64,000 nt of DNA from Phycicoccus duodecadis (GCF_002846495.1 NZ_PJNE01000001.1:3224001-3288000), one strand, 5' to 3'. Numbered from the stretch's first letter, positions 20,165 through 31,031 are shown. Program-made: numbers and translations. The notes: a model not told the origin generated them from the letters alone.

Positions 20165-20425
20165 GTGGCGAACATCAAGTCCCAGCTCAAGCGCATCAAG
20201 ACCAACCGGCTCGCGACCGAGCGCAACAAGGCGGTCAAGTCCGAGGTCCGCACCTCGATCCGTCGCTTCCGCGAGGCCGCGGCCTCCGGTGACGCCGACC
20301 AGGTGGCCTCGGCCCTCAAGACCGCGACGACCAAGCTCGACAAGGCCGTGAGCAAGGGCGTCATCCACAAGAACCAGGCCGCGAACAAGAAGTCCGCGAT
20401 GGCCAAGAAGGCCGCTCAGCTCTGA
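20165..20425 (+). CDS. rpsT: 30S ribosomal protein S20
   Basis: 86-residue basic protein of the 30S body, early 16S rRNA binder. It has the expected [20 protein letters not shown] start, the three-helix pattern and the C-terminal [23 protein letters not shown] 20165, as in many high-GC S20 genes. It stands alone, flanked by its own promoter and hairpin terminator. Confidence 0.98.
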   Translation: MANIKSQLKRIKTNRLATERNKAVKSEVRTSIRRFREAAASGDADQVASALKTATTKLDKAVSKGVIHKNQAANKKSAMAKKAAQL

Positions 20426-20439
20426 GCCGAGCCGCACCC

Positions 20440-20476
20440 CGAGGGCCCGTCACCGCACACCGGTGACGGGCCCTCG
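20440..20476. terminator. strong hairpin terminator between rpsT and the MazF-like gene
   Basis: Perfect 16-bp stem (CGAGGGCCCGTCACCG and its complement) with a 5-nt loop CACAC, 14 nt after the rpsT stop and 11 bp from the stop of the opposing gene. It can serve both strands. Confidence 0.85.
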
Positions 20477-20487
20477 TGCGTGCGGGC

Positions 20488-21018
20488 TCAGCCGCCGCGG
20501 ACCGCGGCGGCGACCTCGTCGAAGCGCTCGCGGGCCAGGACCGCCCCCTCGCGGCGCACGGCGGCGGGGTCGACCCGGATGACGCGGTTGACGCGCACCT
20601 CGCTCGGGCGCCCGCGCGAGTCCCACGGCCCGGAGCCGACCTCGACCCAGCGGCGCCCCGCGCGGCGCTCCTGCTCGGCGTCGCGGTCGTGGTCCTTGCT
20701 GGTCAGCTGCAGCGCCAGCAGCCAGGGGCCGTCGCGGCCGACGAGCAGCACCGGGCGGTCCTTGCCGCGGGTGTGGTCCTCCTCGTAGGGCACCCAGGTC
20801 CACACGATCTCGCCCGGGTCGGGGCGGCCGTCGGGGTGCGGGGCGTAGACGGGCTCGAGCGGCCCGGTCCAGTCGCCGGGGTAGTCGGCGCCGGCCGGCG
20901 GAGCGGTGGCGGTGTCGCGCGCCGTCCCTCCGCGGGGGCGGCCCTGCCGGCTCAGGGCGCGGCCGACCTCGCGCACGGCGGTCTCGACGAGGGGGCGCAG
21001 GACGCGCTGCCAGTTCAT
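20488..21018 (-). CDS. PemK/MazF-like protein with N-terminal extension
   Basis: 176 residues. The C-terminal ~110 residues match the PemK/MazF fold: [20 protein letters not shown] with [20 protein letters not shown], then [13 protein letters not shown]. MazF toxins cut mRNA at short motifs, but here an extra ~65 N-terminal residues precede the fold, and the usual GDI-W-V opening is changed to [12 protein letters not shown]. No antitoxin gene lies beside it. The same stand-alone gene beside lepA is common in actinobacteria, so a housekeeping or lost-toxin role is likely (inference). Divergent from lepA by 107 bp. Confidence 0.75.
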   Translation of the reverse strand: MNWQRVLRPLVETAVREVGRALSRQGRPRGGTARDTATAPPAGADYPGDWTGPLEPVYAPHPDGRPDPGEIVWTWVPYEEDHTRGKDRPVLLVGRDGPWLLALQLTSKDHDRDAEQERRAGRRWVEVGSGPWDSRGRPSEVRVNRVIRVDPAAVRREGAVLARERFDEVAAAVRGG

Positions 21019-21125
21019 CCCCCGACCCTACTGACGCGCGGTCCGAGCGGTTCGGGGACGCGGCGCGGTCGTGGGAGAATGGCCGGCAGTGCCCTGACCG
21101 CCCCGATCCCGAGGAACCGTCACCC

Positions 21126-22978
<1,853 letters not shown>

Positions 22979-22982
<4 letters not shown>

Positions 22983-24208
22983 CGGCGGCCCCCACCACCG
23001 CCGTCATCGCCGACGCACCCCCGACCCGGAGCCTGCTCCAGGGGTCGGCCCTGCTCTGGGGCACCCAGTTCGCCTTCCTGAACCCCGCGATCGGGCTGCT
23101 CCTGGTCACCCTCTACGACGCCACGCCGGTCCAGGTGGGGCTGGCGCTGGCGGCCTACAACGCCAGCGGCCTGGTCTCGACGCTCGTCGTGCCCACCCGG
23201 GCCGACCGCTCGGGCGACTACCTCCGCCCGCTGATGTGGTGCGGGGCCTTCACCATCGCGCTCACCACGGCCCTGGCGCTGGCGACGACGCTCCCGCTCG
23301 CGGTGCTGGCCCTGGTGGCCCTCGGTGGCCCGGCCGGCGTCGGGATCGGGCTGATCTTCGCCTACCAGCGCTACACCGGCGCCACCTCCTCCCAGATCAT
23401 GCGGACGCGGGCGGTGGTCTCGTTCGCGTGGGTCGGCGGGCCGCCGCTCGCGGCCTTCCTGATGGGCTTCTTCGGCAGCCGCTCGATCCTCTGGGCGGTG
23501 GCGGGCATCGGGGTCGTCGGGCTGCTGCTGACCCGGGCCCTGGTGCGTGCGCACGCCCGCTCCGCGCACCCCTCGGCCGGAGCCCCGCGCGGCGACCGGA
23601 TGACCGTGGCCCTGCGCCGGCCCGACGTCGTGCTGCTCCTGGTCACGTTCGTGGCGCTCGGGGCGGCGGTCAGCGCCCAGGTCTCGGCGATGCCGCTGTT
23701 CGTCAGCCAGCGCCTCGGGCTCGGGGTCGAGTGGAGCGGGGTGGCCCTCGGCACCTGCGCGGCCCTCGAGATCCCGATCCTCATCGCGCTCGGCCGGCTC
23801 GTGGCCCGCTTCGGGCCGCGCCGCCTCGTGGCCATGGGCAGCGTGGCGGGTGTGTGCTACTACGGCCTGCTGACCGTGGTGCACGGCCCGGTGCTGCTGG
23901 TCGCCGCCCAGGTGCTGAACGCCCCCTTCATCGCCACCATGTCGGGGGTCGGGCTGACGCTGTTCCAGGACGTCATCGGACGCCCCGGCCTGGCGTCGGC
24001 GCTGTTCATGAACACCACCCGCGTCGGGGCCGTCGTGGCCGGGCCGGTGGTGGCGGTCGGCGGGATGACGAGCCTCGGCTACGCGGGCGTGTTCGCCGTG
24101 TGCGCGGGGCTGGTGGCCACCGGGCTCGCGGTGCTGGTGGGGGCCCGGCTCGGTCCGCTCAGCCGGCGGCCGGCGCGGCCAGTAGGTGGGCGTCGCCGCG
24201 CACCGTGA
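22979..24208 (+). CDS. MFS exporter of the sugar efflux (SET) type
   Basis: 409 residues, ~12 helices. The pattern [20 protein letters not shown], then [18 protein letters not shown] and [20 protein letters not shown], resembles SetA-like efflux carriers. GTG 22979 overlaps the lepA stop. The last 50 bp overlap the convergent ATPase gene; the tail residues ([19 protein letters not shown]) are low complexity. Substrate unknown; neighbouring iron genes on the other strand might hint at siderophore or metabolite export, but that is speculation. Confidence 0.82.
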
Positions 24209-25208
24209 CCGACACGGCCTCGCCCGCCACCGGCGGTGAAGTGCCGGTGAGGCGGGCCCGCAGGACCGGCGCCCCGTCACCGTCGAGGCGCAGCTCGACG
24301 AGGGCGTCATGACCGAAGTACTCCGTGCGCGTCACGACACCGTGCGCGGTGCCGGGGGCCACCGGGCCGAGGACCAGCTGCTCGGGGCGCAGCACGACCT
24401 CGCACGGCCCCGACCCCGAAGCGCCGGGGGCGGTGAGGCGGCCGAGGGCGCAGCGGACCGCGCCGTCCTCGAGGACCCCGGGCAGGAAGCATGCCTCACC
24501 GAGCGACACGGCCGAGCGGCGGTCGGACGGGGTGGTGTAGACCTCTGAGGGCGCGCCCACCTGCACCAGCCGGCCGCCGTGCATCACCGCCACCTGGTCG
24601 GCGAAGGACAGGGCCTCGGCGTGGTCGTGGGTGACCAGGACGACGGTGGCCTGCTCGTGGCGCAGCGCGGTGGCGACGGCGTCGCGGGTCGCGACGCGCA
24701 GCTCGGGGTCGAGGGCCGAGAAGGGCTCGTCGAGCAGCACGATGCGGGGGCGGCGGGCCAGCGAGCGGGCCAGCGCGACCCGCTGCTGCTGCCCGCCCGA
24801 GAGCTGGTCGGGGCGGCGGCGGCCGAGGTCGGCGGGCAGGCCCACGACCTCGAGCAGCTCGGCCACCCGGGCGTGCCCGCGGCGCTCGGCCCGCGGCAGG
24901 CCGTAGGAGATGTTCGCGGCGACGTCGAGGTGCGGGAAGAGGTTGCCCTCCTGCGCCACGTAGCCGAAGCCGCGGCGCTCGGGCGGCACCCAGGTGCCGG
25001 GGCCCGCCACGACCTCGTCGCCGAGCCGCACCGTGCCGGCGTCGGGGCGCATGAAGCCGGCGACGACCCGCAGCAGCGTCGTCTTGCCGCAGCCCGACGG
25101 GCCGAGCACGGCCGTGGTCGTGCCCGACGCGACGGTGAGGTCGATGTCGTGCAGCACCGGCGTCCGGGGGTGGGACGCGCTGATGCCCTCGAGCCGCAGG
25201 GTGGTCAT
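24159..25208 (-). CDS. ferric-type ABC importer ATPase (FbpC-like)
   Basis: 349 residues. Walker A GPSGCGKTT at 36-44, signature LSGGQQQRVALARSLARRP, Walker B IVLLDEPFSALDP and the H-loop VTHDHAEAL. A C-terminal TOBE-type regulatory region follows (LRPEQLVLG and GVVTRTEYFGHDALVELRL). This is the FbpC/PotA-like architecture of ferric ion importers. ATG 25208 overlaps the permease stop by 4 bp. With the permease and lipoprotein genes upstream it forms one operon, probably iron-regulated from the box at 27862-27880. Confidence 0.9.
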   Translation of the reverse strand: MTTLRLEGISASHPRTPVLHDIDLTVASGTTTAVLGPSGCGKTTLLRVVAGFMRPDAGTVRLGDEVVAGPGTWVPPERRGFGYVAQEGNLFPHLDVAANISYGLPRAERRGHARVAELLEVVGLPADLGRRRPDQLSGGQQQRVALARSLARRPRIVLLDEPFSALDPELRVATRDAVATALRHEQATVVLVTHDHAEALSFADQVAVMHGGRLVQVGAPSEVYTTPSDRRSAVSLGEACFLPGVLEDGAVRCALGRLTAPGASGSGPCEVVLRPEQLVLGPVAPGTAHGVVTRTEYFGHDALVELRLDGDGAPVLRARLTGTSPPVAGEAVSVTVRGDAHLLAAPAAG

Positions 25209-26791
25209 GGGCGGGGCTCCTCGTGGCCGCTGCGCAGCAGCAGCCAGGTCAGGGGGGCGGACAGGAGGACGAGCGCGGCCGCGAAGGGCGCCGCGGCGGC
25301 GTAGTCGAGGGAGGCGCTGGCGTCCCAGAACGCCGTGGCGAGGGTGCGGGTGCCGGTGGGCGCCAGCAGGAGGGTGGCGGTGAGCTCGGTGGTGACGGCG
25401 ATGAAGACCAGCGCCGTCCCCGCCAGGGTGCCGCGCAGCATCAACGGAGCCTGCACCCGCACGAAGGTGCGCAGCGGCCCGTCGCCCAGGGCCCGGGCGG
25501 CGTCGGCCAGCTCGGGGCGGACGGCGGCGATGGCGGCGCGGGTCGACACCATGGCGCGCGGGATGAAGAGCACGACGTAGGCCACGACCAGGGCCGCGGT
25601 GGTCTGGTAGAGCGGCCGCACGAAGCCGATGGTCAGCGTGATGAGCGCCAGGGCGACCACGACCCCCGGCAGGGACGCGGCCAGGTAGGTGACGCGCTCG
25701 AGCAGCAGCGCGACCCGAGACCGGCTGCGGGCCACCAGCCAGGCGGCCGGGAGGGTGGCGGCGGTGGTGAGCAGGGCGGCGCCGACACCGAGCGCCAGGG
25801 TGGAGCGCAGGGCCGGGCCGAGGGCGACCGGCTCGAGCGCCTGGTCGGCGCGCCCCAGCCACGTGCCGATGCTCCACAGCGGCACCCCGAGGGCCAGCAC
25901 GGCCAGCGCGACCAGGCCGAGCAGGGCCGGCAGGGTGGCGCGGCCGAGCGGGGCGCGGGGCGGGCGGCGGGACGCCCCGGAGCCGACGGCGACGTAGCGG
26001 GTGCGGCCCCGGGCCAGCACCTCGAGGGTGAGCAGCAGGGTGGCCAGCCCGATGAGCACCATCGCCAGCACGCTGCCCGAGCGGCTGTCGAAGGCGACCT
26101 CGAACTGGTCGAGGATCGCCGTCGTGAAGGTGGGGAAGCGCAGCATCTCGAGGGCACCGTACTCGGCCAGCAGGTGCAGCGACACGAGCAGGACCCCGCC
26201 CAGCAGCGCCGGGCGGACCTGCGCCAGGCCGACCCGGGCGAAGGTACGCCACGGCCCGTGCCCCAGCGCCCGTGAGGCCTCCTCGAGGCCGGGGTCGGTG
26301 GAGCGCAGCAGGGCCGCGACCGGGAGGAACACGAAGGGGAAGTACGACAGCGTGGTGACGATGACGGCGCCGGCCAGCCCCTCGAACCCGGGGACGAGCG
26401 AGGACCACGCGAAGCTGTTGACGAAGGCCGGCACGGCCAGCGGGGCCACGAACGCCACCCGCCACAGCCCGGCCCACGGCACCGCGGTGCGCTCGACCAA
26501 CCAGGCGGCACCGACCCCGAGCACGGTCGACAGCCCCCCGGTGAGGGCGACCAGCGAGAGGGTGTTGCGCATCAGCTCGCCGACCCGCGGGCGCCACACC
26601 AGCGAGAAGGCCTCGCCGGCACCGGACTCCAGCGCCTTGACCAGGACCACGACCAGCGGCATCAGGCACAGCAGCGCCACCACGACGGCCGCCGCCTGCA
26701 GGGCGCGCGGGCCGCGAGGGGCCCTCGTGGGCGCCGACGAGGGCGCCGTCCCGAGGGGGGCCGGCGCCGTCGTCGTCGGGGTCGCGGTCAC
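25205..26791 (-). CDS. ferric-type ABC permease, two fused halves (FbpB-like)
   Basis: 528 residues with ~12 helices. It contains two copies of the binding-protein-dependent permease EAA loop: EEASRALGHGPWRTFARVGL in the first half and ADAARALGDGPLRTFVRVQA in the second. Such internally duplicated permeases are typical of FbpB/ThiP ferric and thiamine importers. GTG 26791 immediately abuts the stop of the solute-binding protein gene. Confidence 0.92.
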   Translation of the reverse strand: MTATPTTTAPAPLGTAPSSAPTRAPRGPRALQAAAVVVALLCLMPLVVVLVKALESGAGEAFSLVWRPRVGELMRNTLSLVALTGGLSTVLGVGAAWLVERTAVPWAGLWRVAFVAPLAVPAFVNSFAWSSLVPGFEGLAGAVIVTTLSYFPFVFLPVAALLRSTDPGLEEASRALGHGPWRTFARVGLAQVRPALLGGVLLVSLHLLAEYGALEMLRFPTFTTAILDQFEVAFDSRSGSVLAMVLIGLATLLLTLEVLARGRTRYVAVGSGASRRPPRAPLGRATLPALLGLVALAVLALGVPLWSIGTWLGRADQALEPVALGPALRSTLALGVGAALLTTAATLPAAWLVARSRSRVALLLERVTYLAASLPGVVVALALITLTIGFVRPLYQTTAALVVAYVVLFIPRAMVSTRAAIAAVRPELADAARALGDGPLRTFVRVQAPLMLRGTLAGTALVFIAVTTELTATLLLAPTGTRTLATAFWDASASLDYAAAAPFAAALVLLSAPLTWLLLRSGHEEPRP

Positions 26792-27823
26792 CTAGAGCAG
26801 ACCCGCCTTGGTCATCAGGTCGATGACCTTGGGGCCGTTGAGGGTGAACGGGTCGATCTCGGGCGCCTCGAGCGAGTCCAGCGGAGGCAGGGCGGGGTCG
26901 GAGGCCGAGCCCCTGCCCACCGCGTACTCCTTGACGTCGGTGGTGCGCAGCATCTTCTGGCCCTGGGGGCCGGTGACGAACGCGAGGAACTTCTGGGCGT
27001 CGGCGGCGTGCTTGCTGCTCTTGAGGACCCCGCCCCCGCTGAGGCTGACGAAGGCGCCGGGGTCCTGGTTCTTGAAGTAGTGCAGCTTCGTGTTGCCGCT
27101 GCTGCTCTTCTGGAGGGCCTGGTCGCGGTACCAGTAGTAGTGGTAGATGACCCCCATCGCCGACTGCCCGGCGTTGACGGCCTTCATGGTCGCGATGTTG
27201 TTCTGGTAGACCTTCGCGTTCGACTTCAGGGCCCGTAGCCAGGCCTCGGTCCGCTGCTCGCCCTCCTGCGCCAGGACGGCCGAGACGATGGCCTGGAAGT
27301 CGGCGCCCCCGGCGGCCGCACCCCACTGGCCGGCGTACCTGGGGTCGGCGAGGTCCATCAGCGAGGCCGGGAGGTCGGCCTCCTTGATCTTGCCCGGGTT
27401 GTAGACCAGCACCGTCGCGCGCGCCGCGATGCCGACCCAGTCCTTCGACGAGGGCACGTACCGGGCCCCGACCTGGGCCACCGTGGCGGGGTCGACCGGC
27501 GCCAGCAGCCCGGCCTGCTCGACGGTGGTCATCGCGGGGGAGTTCTCGGTCAGGAAGACGTCGGCGGGGGAGCCCGCGCCCTCCTCGACGATCTGCGCGC
27601 CCATCGAGGAGTCGTTGCCGTAGCGGATCTGCACCTGGATGCCGGTCTCCTTCTGGAACTCCTCGCCCCAGGCCTGCGTGAGGTTCTTGTGCTGCGCGCT
27701 GTAGATCGTCAGCTTCGAGCCGTCGAGACTGCCGGTGGCCTCGAGGCTGCCGTCACCACAGGCGGAGAGCCCGAGGGTGGCGGCGGCCACCGCCGCGGCG
27801 ATCAGGGTGGTGCGTCGTCTCAC
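26792..27823 (-). CDS. ferric iron-type solute-binding lipoprotein (FbpA-like)
   Basis: 343 residues. Signal peptide with lipobox LSAC, so Cys22 is lipidated and the protein is anchored outside the membrane. The body is a FutA/FbpA-type extracellular binding protein: KLTIYSAQHKNLTQAWGEEF, ENSPAMTTVEQAGLL, and the tyrosine-rich YHYYWYRDQ region near where ferric-binding proteins place their Fe-coordinating tyrosines. GTG 27823 with GGAGAA 7-12 nt upstream. First gene of the importer operon, divergent from the ligase-carrier-AT3 fusion; the 143-bp gap carries two iron boxes. Confidence 0.92.
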   Translation of the reverse strand: MRRRTTLIAAAVAAATLGLSACGDGSLEATGSLDGSKLTIYSAQHKNLTQAWGEEFQKETGIQVQIRYGNDSSMGAQIVEEGAGSPADVFLTENSPAMTTVEQAGLLAPVDPATVAQVGARYVPSSKDWVGIAARATVLVYNPGKIKEADLPASLMDLADPRYAGQWGAAAGGADFQAIVSAVLAQEGEQRTEAWLRALKSNAKVYQNNIATMKAVNAGQSAMGVIYHYYWYRDQALQKSSSGNTKLHYFKNQDPGAFVSLSGGGVLKSSKHAADAQKFLAFVTGPQGQKMLRTTDVKEYAVGRGSASDPALPPLDSLEAPEIDPFTLNGPKVIDLMTKAGLL

Positions 27824-27858
27824 GAGGTTCTCCGGCTCCGGTCGGGGTCACAGGGCGA

Positions 27859-27887
27859 AGGGAAGGCTTGCCTAACTCCTGGGTCAA
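27859..27887 (-). promoter_or_regulatory. putative iron-regulated promoter of the importer operon
   Basis: Read on the minus strand: TTGACC (27887-27882), 17 bp, TTCCCT (27864-27859). The spacer contains AGTTAGGCAAGCCTT. The interval 27862-27880 matches the DtxR/IdeR consensus at 10-11 of 19 positions, centred on the same TTAGGC core as the stronger box 60 bp away. A repressor bound here would cover the -10 region. Confidence 0.45.
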
Positions 27888-27930
27888 CGGTAGCCCACCC
27901 GGCCCGGTGCGCCACATCCGGGTCCTGCAG

Positions 27931-27958
27931 TTGCATTAGGTGTGCCTAACCTTATTTA
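27931..27958 (+). promoter_or_regulatory. DtxR/IdeR iron box inside a putative leaderless promoter
   Basis: The 19-mer TTAGGTGTGCCTAACCTTA (27936-27954) matches the DtxR/IdeR consensus TTAGGTTAGGCTAACCTAA at 15 positions, 16 when read as its reverse complement. It sits between TTGCAT (27931-27936, -35-like) and TATTTA (27953-27958, -10-like). The expected transcription start falls at about 27965-27967, exactly at the GTG start, so the mRNA is probably leaderless. Fe2+-bound repressor would block this promoter, so expression is expected in iron starvation. Confidence 0.7.
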
Positions 27959-27966
27959 CTGCCTCC

Positions 27967-30648
27967 GTGACCGCGACCGTGGATGCCCCGCTGCGTGCCC
28001 CGGCCCTGCCGTGGGTGGCCCGGCTGACCGCTCACGGCGCACGCCCCGCCCTGCACACGCCGGCGGGCACCGTCACGCACGCCGAGCTGGCCGCACGGGT
28101 GGCCGCGGCGGCCGCGCGGCTGGCCGGCCCGCGCCGCCTCGTGCTGGTCGAGGGGTCGGGCACGCTCACGGGAGTGGTCTCGCTCCTGGCGGCCCAGGCC
28201 GCGGGCCACGTGGTGCTGCTGGTCCCGCCCGGGGCCTCGGCCGCCGCCCTGCGCGCCGCCTACCCGCCCGACGTCGTGGTGGGCGCCACCGGCGAGGTCG
28301 AGGTGCTGCGGGCGGAGCCCGCCCACGACCTCCATCCCGACCTCGCCCTGCTGCTGAGCACCAGCGGGTCCACCGGCGCGGCCAAGCTGGTGCGGCTCTC
28401 GGCGGCCAACCTGGTCGCCAACACCGAGCAGATCACCGAGGCCCTCGGGGTGCGCCCCGACGACTGTGCCGCGCTCACCCTGCCGCTGACCTACTGCTAC
28501 GGCCTGTCCGTCCTGACCACGCACCTGGCCGCGGGGGCCTCCCTGCTGCTCACCGACACCTCGGTGGTCGACGAGTGCTTCTGGCGGGCGGCGGCCGCCG
28601 CCGGGGTCACCACGCTGCCGGGTGTGCCGCACACCTTCGAGCTGCTCGAGCGCAGCGGGTTCGCCGAGCGCGACCTGCCCCGGCTGCGGACCCTCACCCA
28701 GGCCGGGGGCCGGATGGACCCCGAGCGGGTGCGCCGCTTCGCCGAGCTCGGCCGCCGGCGCGGGTTCGACCTCGTGGTGATGTACGGCCAGTGCGAGGCC
28801 ACGGCACGGATGACGGTGCTGCCGCCCGCGCTGGCCGCGTCCCACCCCGACACCGTGGGTCACCCCGTGCCCGGCGCCAGCATCGACCTCGACGACGGCG
28901 AGATCGTCTTCCGCGGCCCCAACGTGATGCTCGGTTACGCGCACAGCCCGGCCGACCTCGCGCTCGGGCGCACCGTCGAGGTGCTGCGCACCGGCGACCT
29001 GGGCGAGCGCACCCCCGAGGGGCTGCTGCGGGTCGTCGGTCGCCGGGCGCGCTTCGTCAAGGTGCTCGGCCACCGGGTCGACCTCGACTGCCTCGAGCAG
29101 CGGCTGCGCGACGGCGGGATGGACGCGCGCTGCGCCGGGCGTGACGGGCTGGTGGTCGTGGGGGCCCGTGGGGTGTGCGGGGTCGCGGAGGCCGAGCGGG
29201 TGCGCCGGGCAGCCTCGGTGCGCTCGGGCGTGCCGCGCGACGCGGTGCAGGTCGTGCCGGTCGAGGAGCTGCCGCTGCTCGAGAACGGCAAGCCCGACGC
29301 CGCCGCCCTGCTCGGCCTGGCCGAGTCCACCGACGGCCTCGCCGCCGGGGGCGACGCCGTCGGCGTGGCCGCGCTCTACGGCGACCTGCTCGGCGGCCCG
29401 GTGGGCCCGGGCGCCACCTTCGTCTCCCTGGGCGGCGACTCGCTGTCGTACGTCGAGGTGTCCATCCGGCTCGAGGAGCTGCTCGGGCGGCTGCCGACCG
29501 GGTGGCACCGGATGCCGGTGACCGAGCTCGAGGCGCTGCGCGACGACGCGCGGCGCCCCCGCCGTTGGGTGACCCTCGAGACCAGCATCTGGCTGCGGGC
29601 GCTGGCCATCGTGCTGGTCGTCGGCACCCACGCCCACCTGTTCACGATGCAGGGCACGGCCAACGCCCTGCTGGTCCTGGCCGGCTTCCAGCTGGCCCGG
29701 TTCCAGCTGGCGGGTACCGACCCGGTGCTCCGCTCGCGCCGGGTGCTGGGGGCGGCGGTGCGGGTCGCGGTGCCGAGCCTCGTCGTCATCGCGGTGGCGT
29801 ACTTCGTCGGCGGCTACTACGAGCCGCGCAACCTGCTGCTGGCCAACTGGGTGCTGGGCGAGGCGCGGCTGGGACCCCCCTGGCGGTTCTGGTTCGTCGA
29901 GGCACTGGTCTTCGCGCTCGTCGTGGTGGCCCTGCTGGCCCGCAGCCGGGTGGGCGCGCGGCTCGACGCGCGCTTCCCCTTCGCCCTGCCGCTGGCCCTC
30001 TGCGGGGCTGCGTTCGTCGCGTTCCGCATCCCCTGGGTCCCGCTCCCGGTGCCGCGGATGCAGGGCTCGGCCCTGGTCGTCCTGCACCTGTTCCTGCTCG
30101 GCTGGGCGCTGGCCCGAGCCCGCGGGCCGCGGCAGCGGCTGGTGGGCAGCGCGGTCGTGCTGCTCATGGTCGGCACCTTCTCGGGCAACCACCTGCGCGA
30201 CGGGCTCACCATCGCCGTCGTCCTGACGCTGCTGTGGCTGCCCACCTCGCGGGTCCCCGCCGTGGTGGTCCCGGTGGTGCGGGTGCTGGCGGCCGCGTCG
30301 CTCTACGTCTACGTCATCCACTGGCAGGCGCTCGAGCTGCTGTGGGGGCATCCGGCCGCGGCCTTCGCCGGCTCGCTCACCCTCGGCGTCGCCTACTGGT
30401 GGGTGTGGACCCGGTGGGTCACGCGCGCCGCCCGAGCGGTGACCGCCCGGTGGCGGGCTCAGAGGGGGACCGAGGACTCCTCGACGCGCGGGCCGCGCAG
30501 CGCGCCGCCGGCCCAGTCCTCCGGTCGCTCCACGAGGTCGAGCAGCGCGAGCACGTCGGCGGGCCAGATCTCGTCGGTGGTCCCGGCGAGCTCGGCCCGG
30601 GTCCACCAGCGCGTCTCGGCGATGCAGAGCCGCTCCTCCTCGGTGTAG
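27967..30648 (+). CDS. fused adenylating ligase - carrier domain - AT3 membrane acyltransferase
   Basis: 893 residues, three modules. (1) ANL adenylation domain, ~1-445: P-loop STSGSTGAAKLV near 130, YGQCEATARM, GDLGERTPEG, FVKVLGHRVDLDCLE and the A10 lysine in LLENGKPDAA. The amino acid-type FDxS motif is replaced by YGLS, so a non-amino carboxylic acid is the likelier substrate (inference). (2) Carrier domain with the phosphopantetheine site GGDSLSYVEV, Ser492. (3) Polytopic AT3-type acyltransferase from about residue 540, ~10 helices, opening with the family R-x10-H motif in LRALAIVLVVGTHAHLF. The predicted chain is: activate an acid, load the carrier, transfer at the membrane. GTG 27967 is chosen as leaderless start; the GTG at 27940 lies inside the iron box. 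The last ~62 residues run antisense through the NUDIX gene and look unnatural. Confidence 0.82.
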   Translation: MTATVDAPLRAPALPWVARLTAHGARPALHTPAGTVTHAELAARVAAAAARLAGPRRLVLVEGSGTLTGVVSLLAAQAAGHVVLLVPPGASAAALRAAYPPDVVVGATGEVEVLRAEPAHDLHPDLALLLSTSGSTGAAKLVRLSAANLVANTEQITEALGVRPDDCAALTLPLTYCYGLSVLTTHLAAGASLLLTDTSVVDECFWRAAAAAGVTTLPGVPHTFELLERSGFAERDLPRLRTLTQAGGRMDPERVRRFAELGRRRGFDLVVMYGQCEATARMTVLPPALAASHPDTVGHPVPGASIDLDDGEIVFRGPNVMLGYAHSPADLALGRTVEVLRTGDLGERTPEGLLRVVGRRARFVKVLGHRVDLDCLEQRLRDGGMDARCAGRDGLVVVGARGVCGVAEAERVRRAASVRSGVPRDAVQVVPVEELPLLENGKPDAAALLGLAESTDGLAAGGDAVGVAALYGDLLGGPVGPGATFVSLGGDSLSYVEVSIRLEELLGRLPTGWHRMPVTELEALRDDARRPRRWVTLETSIWLRALAIVLVVGTHAHLFTMQGTANALLVLAGFQLARFQLAGTDPVLRSRRVLGAAVRVAVPSLVVIAVAYFVGGYYEPRNLLLANWVLGEARLGPPWRFWFVEALVFALVVVALLARSRVGARLDARFPFALPLALCGAAFVAFRIPWVPLPVPRMQGSALVVLHLFLLGWALARARGPRQRLVGSAVVLLMVGTFSGNHLRDGLTIAVVLTLLWLPTSRVPAVVVPVVRVLAAASLYVYVIHWQALELLWGHPAAAFAGSLTLGVAYWWVWTRWVTRAARAVTARWRAQRGTEDSSTRGPRSAPPAQSSGRSTRSSSASTSAGQISSVVPASSARVHQRVSAMQSRSSSV

Positions 30649-31031
30649 CCCGAGCTGTCGACCTCGAACGGCGGTAGGCGCACCGCGAAGAACACCTCGG
30701 TCTGGTCGACGACCTTGTCGCTGTAGCCGTGCACCACCTGGCGCTCCAGCAGCGGCCCGCGCACGGCGGCGCGGTCGACGAGCTGCCCGGTCTCCTCGGC
30801 CAGCTCGCGCACCACGGCGTCGAGGTCGTCCTCGCCCGGGTCGACCCCGCCGCCGGGGGTGTCCCACCAGTGCGCGACCGGGTCCAGGCCCAGGTCGGAG
30901 TCGAGGAAGAGCAGCAGGCGGTCGTCCTCGTCGAGCACCAGGACCCGGACGGCGCGGCGGGCGAACCGCTGTCGGTCCTCGGGCGCCGGGACGACGAAGC
31001 CTGGCTGCCCGGGCAGGGGAGGGGTGGCCAT
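30459..31031 (-). CDS. NUDIX hydrolase
   Basis: 190 residues. The Nudix box is seen as GGGVDPGEDDLDAVVRELAEE followed by TG, with the catalytic REL-EE core intact, preceded by the strand LLLFLDSDLGLDPVAHWWDT. Such proteins hydrolyse nucleoside diphosphates linked to another moiety. ATG 31031 is preferred to GTG 6 bp upstream. The 3' 190 bp are overlapped by the opposite-strand AT3 fusion reading frame. Confidence 0.88.
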   Translation of the reverse strand: MATPPLPGQPGFVVPAPEDRQRFARRAVRVLVLDEDDRLLLFLDSDLGLDPVAHWWDTPGGGVDPGEDDLDAVVRELAEETGQLVDRAAVRGPLLERQVVHGYSDKVVDQTEVFFAVRLPPFEVDSSGYTEEERLCIAETRWWTRAELAGTTDEIWPADVLALLDLVERPEDWAGGALRGPRVEESSVPL

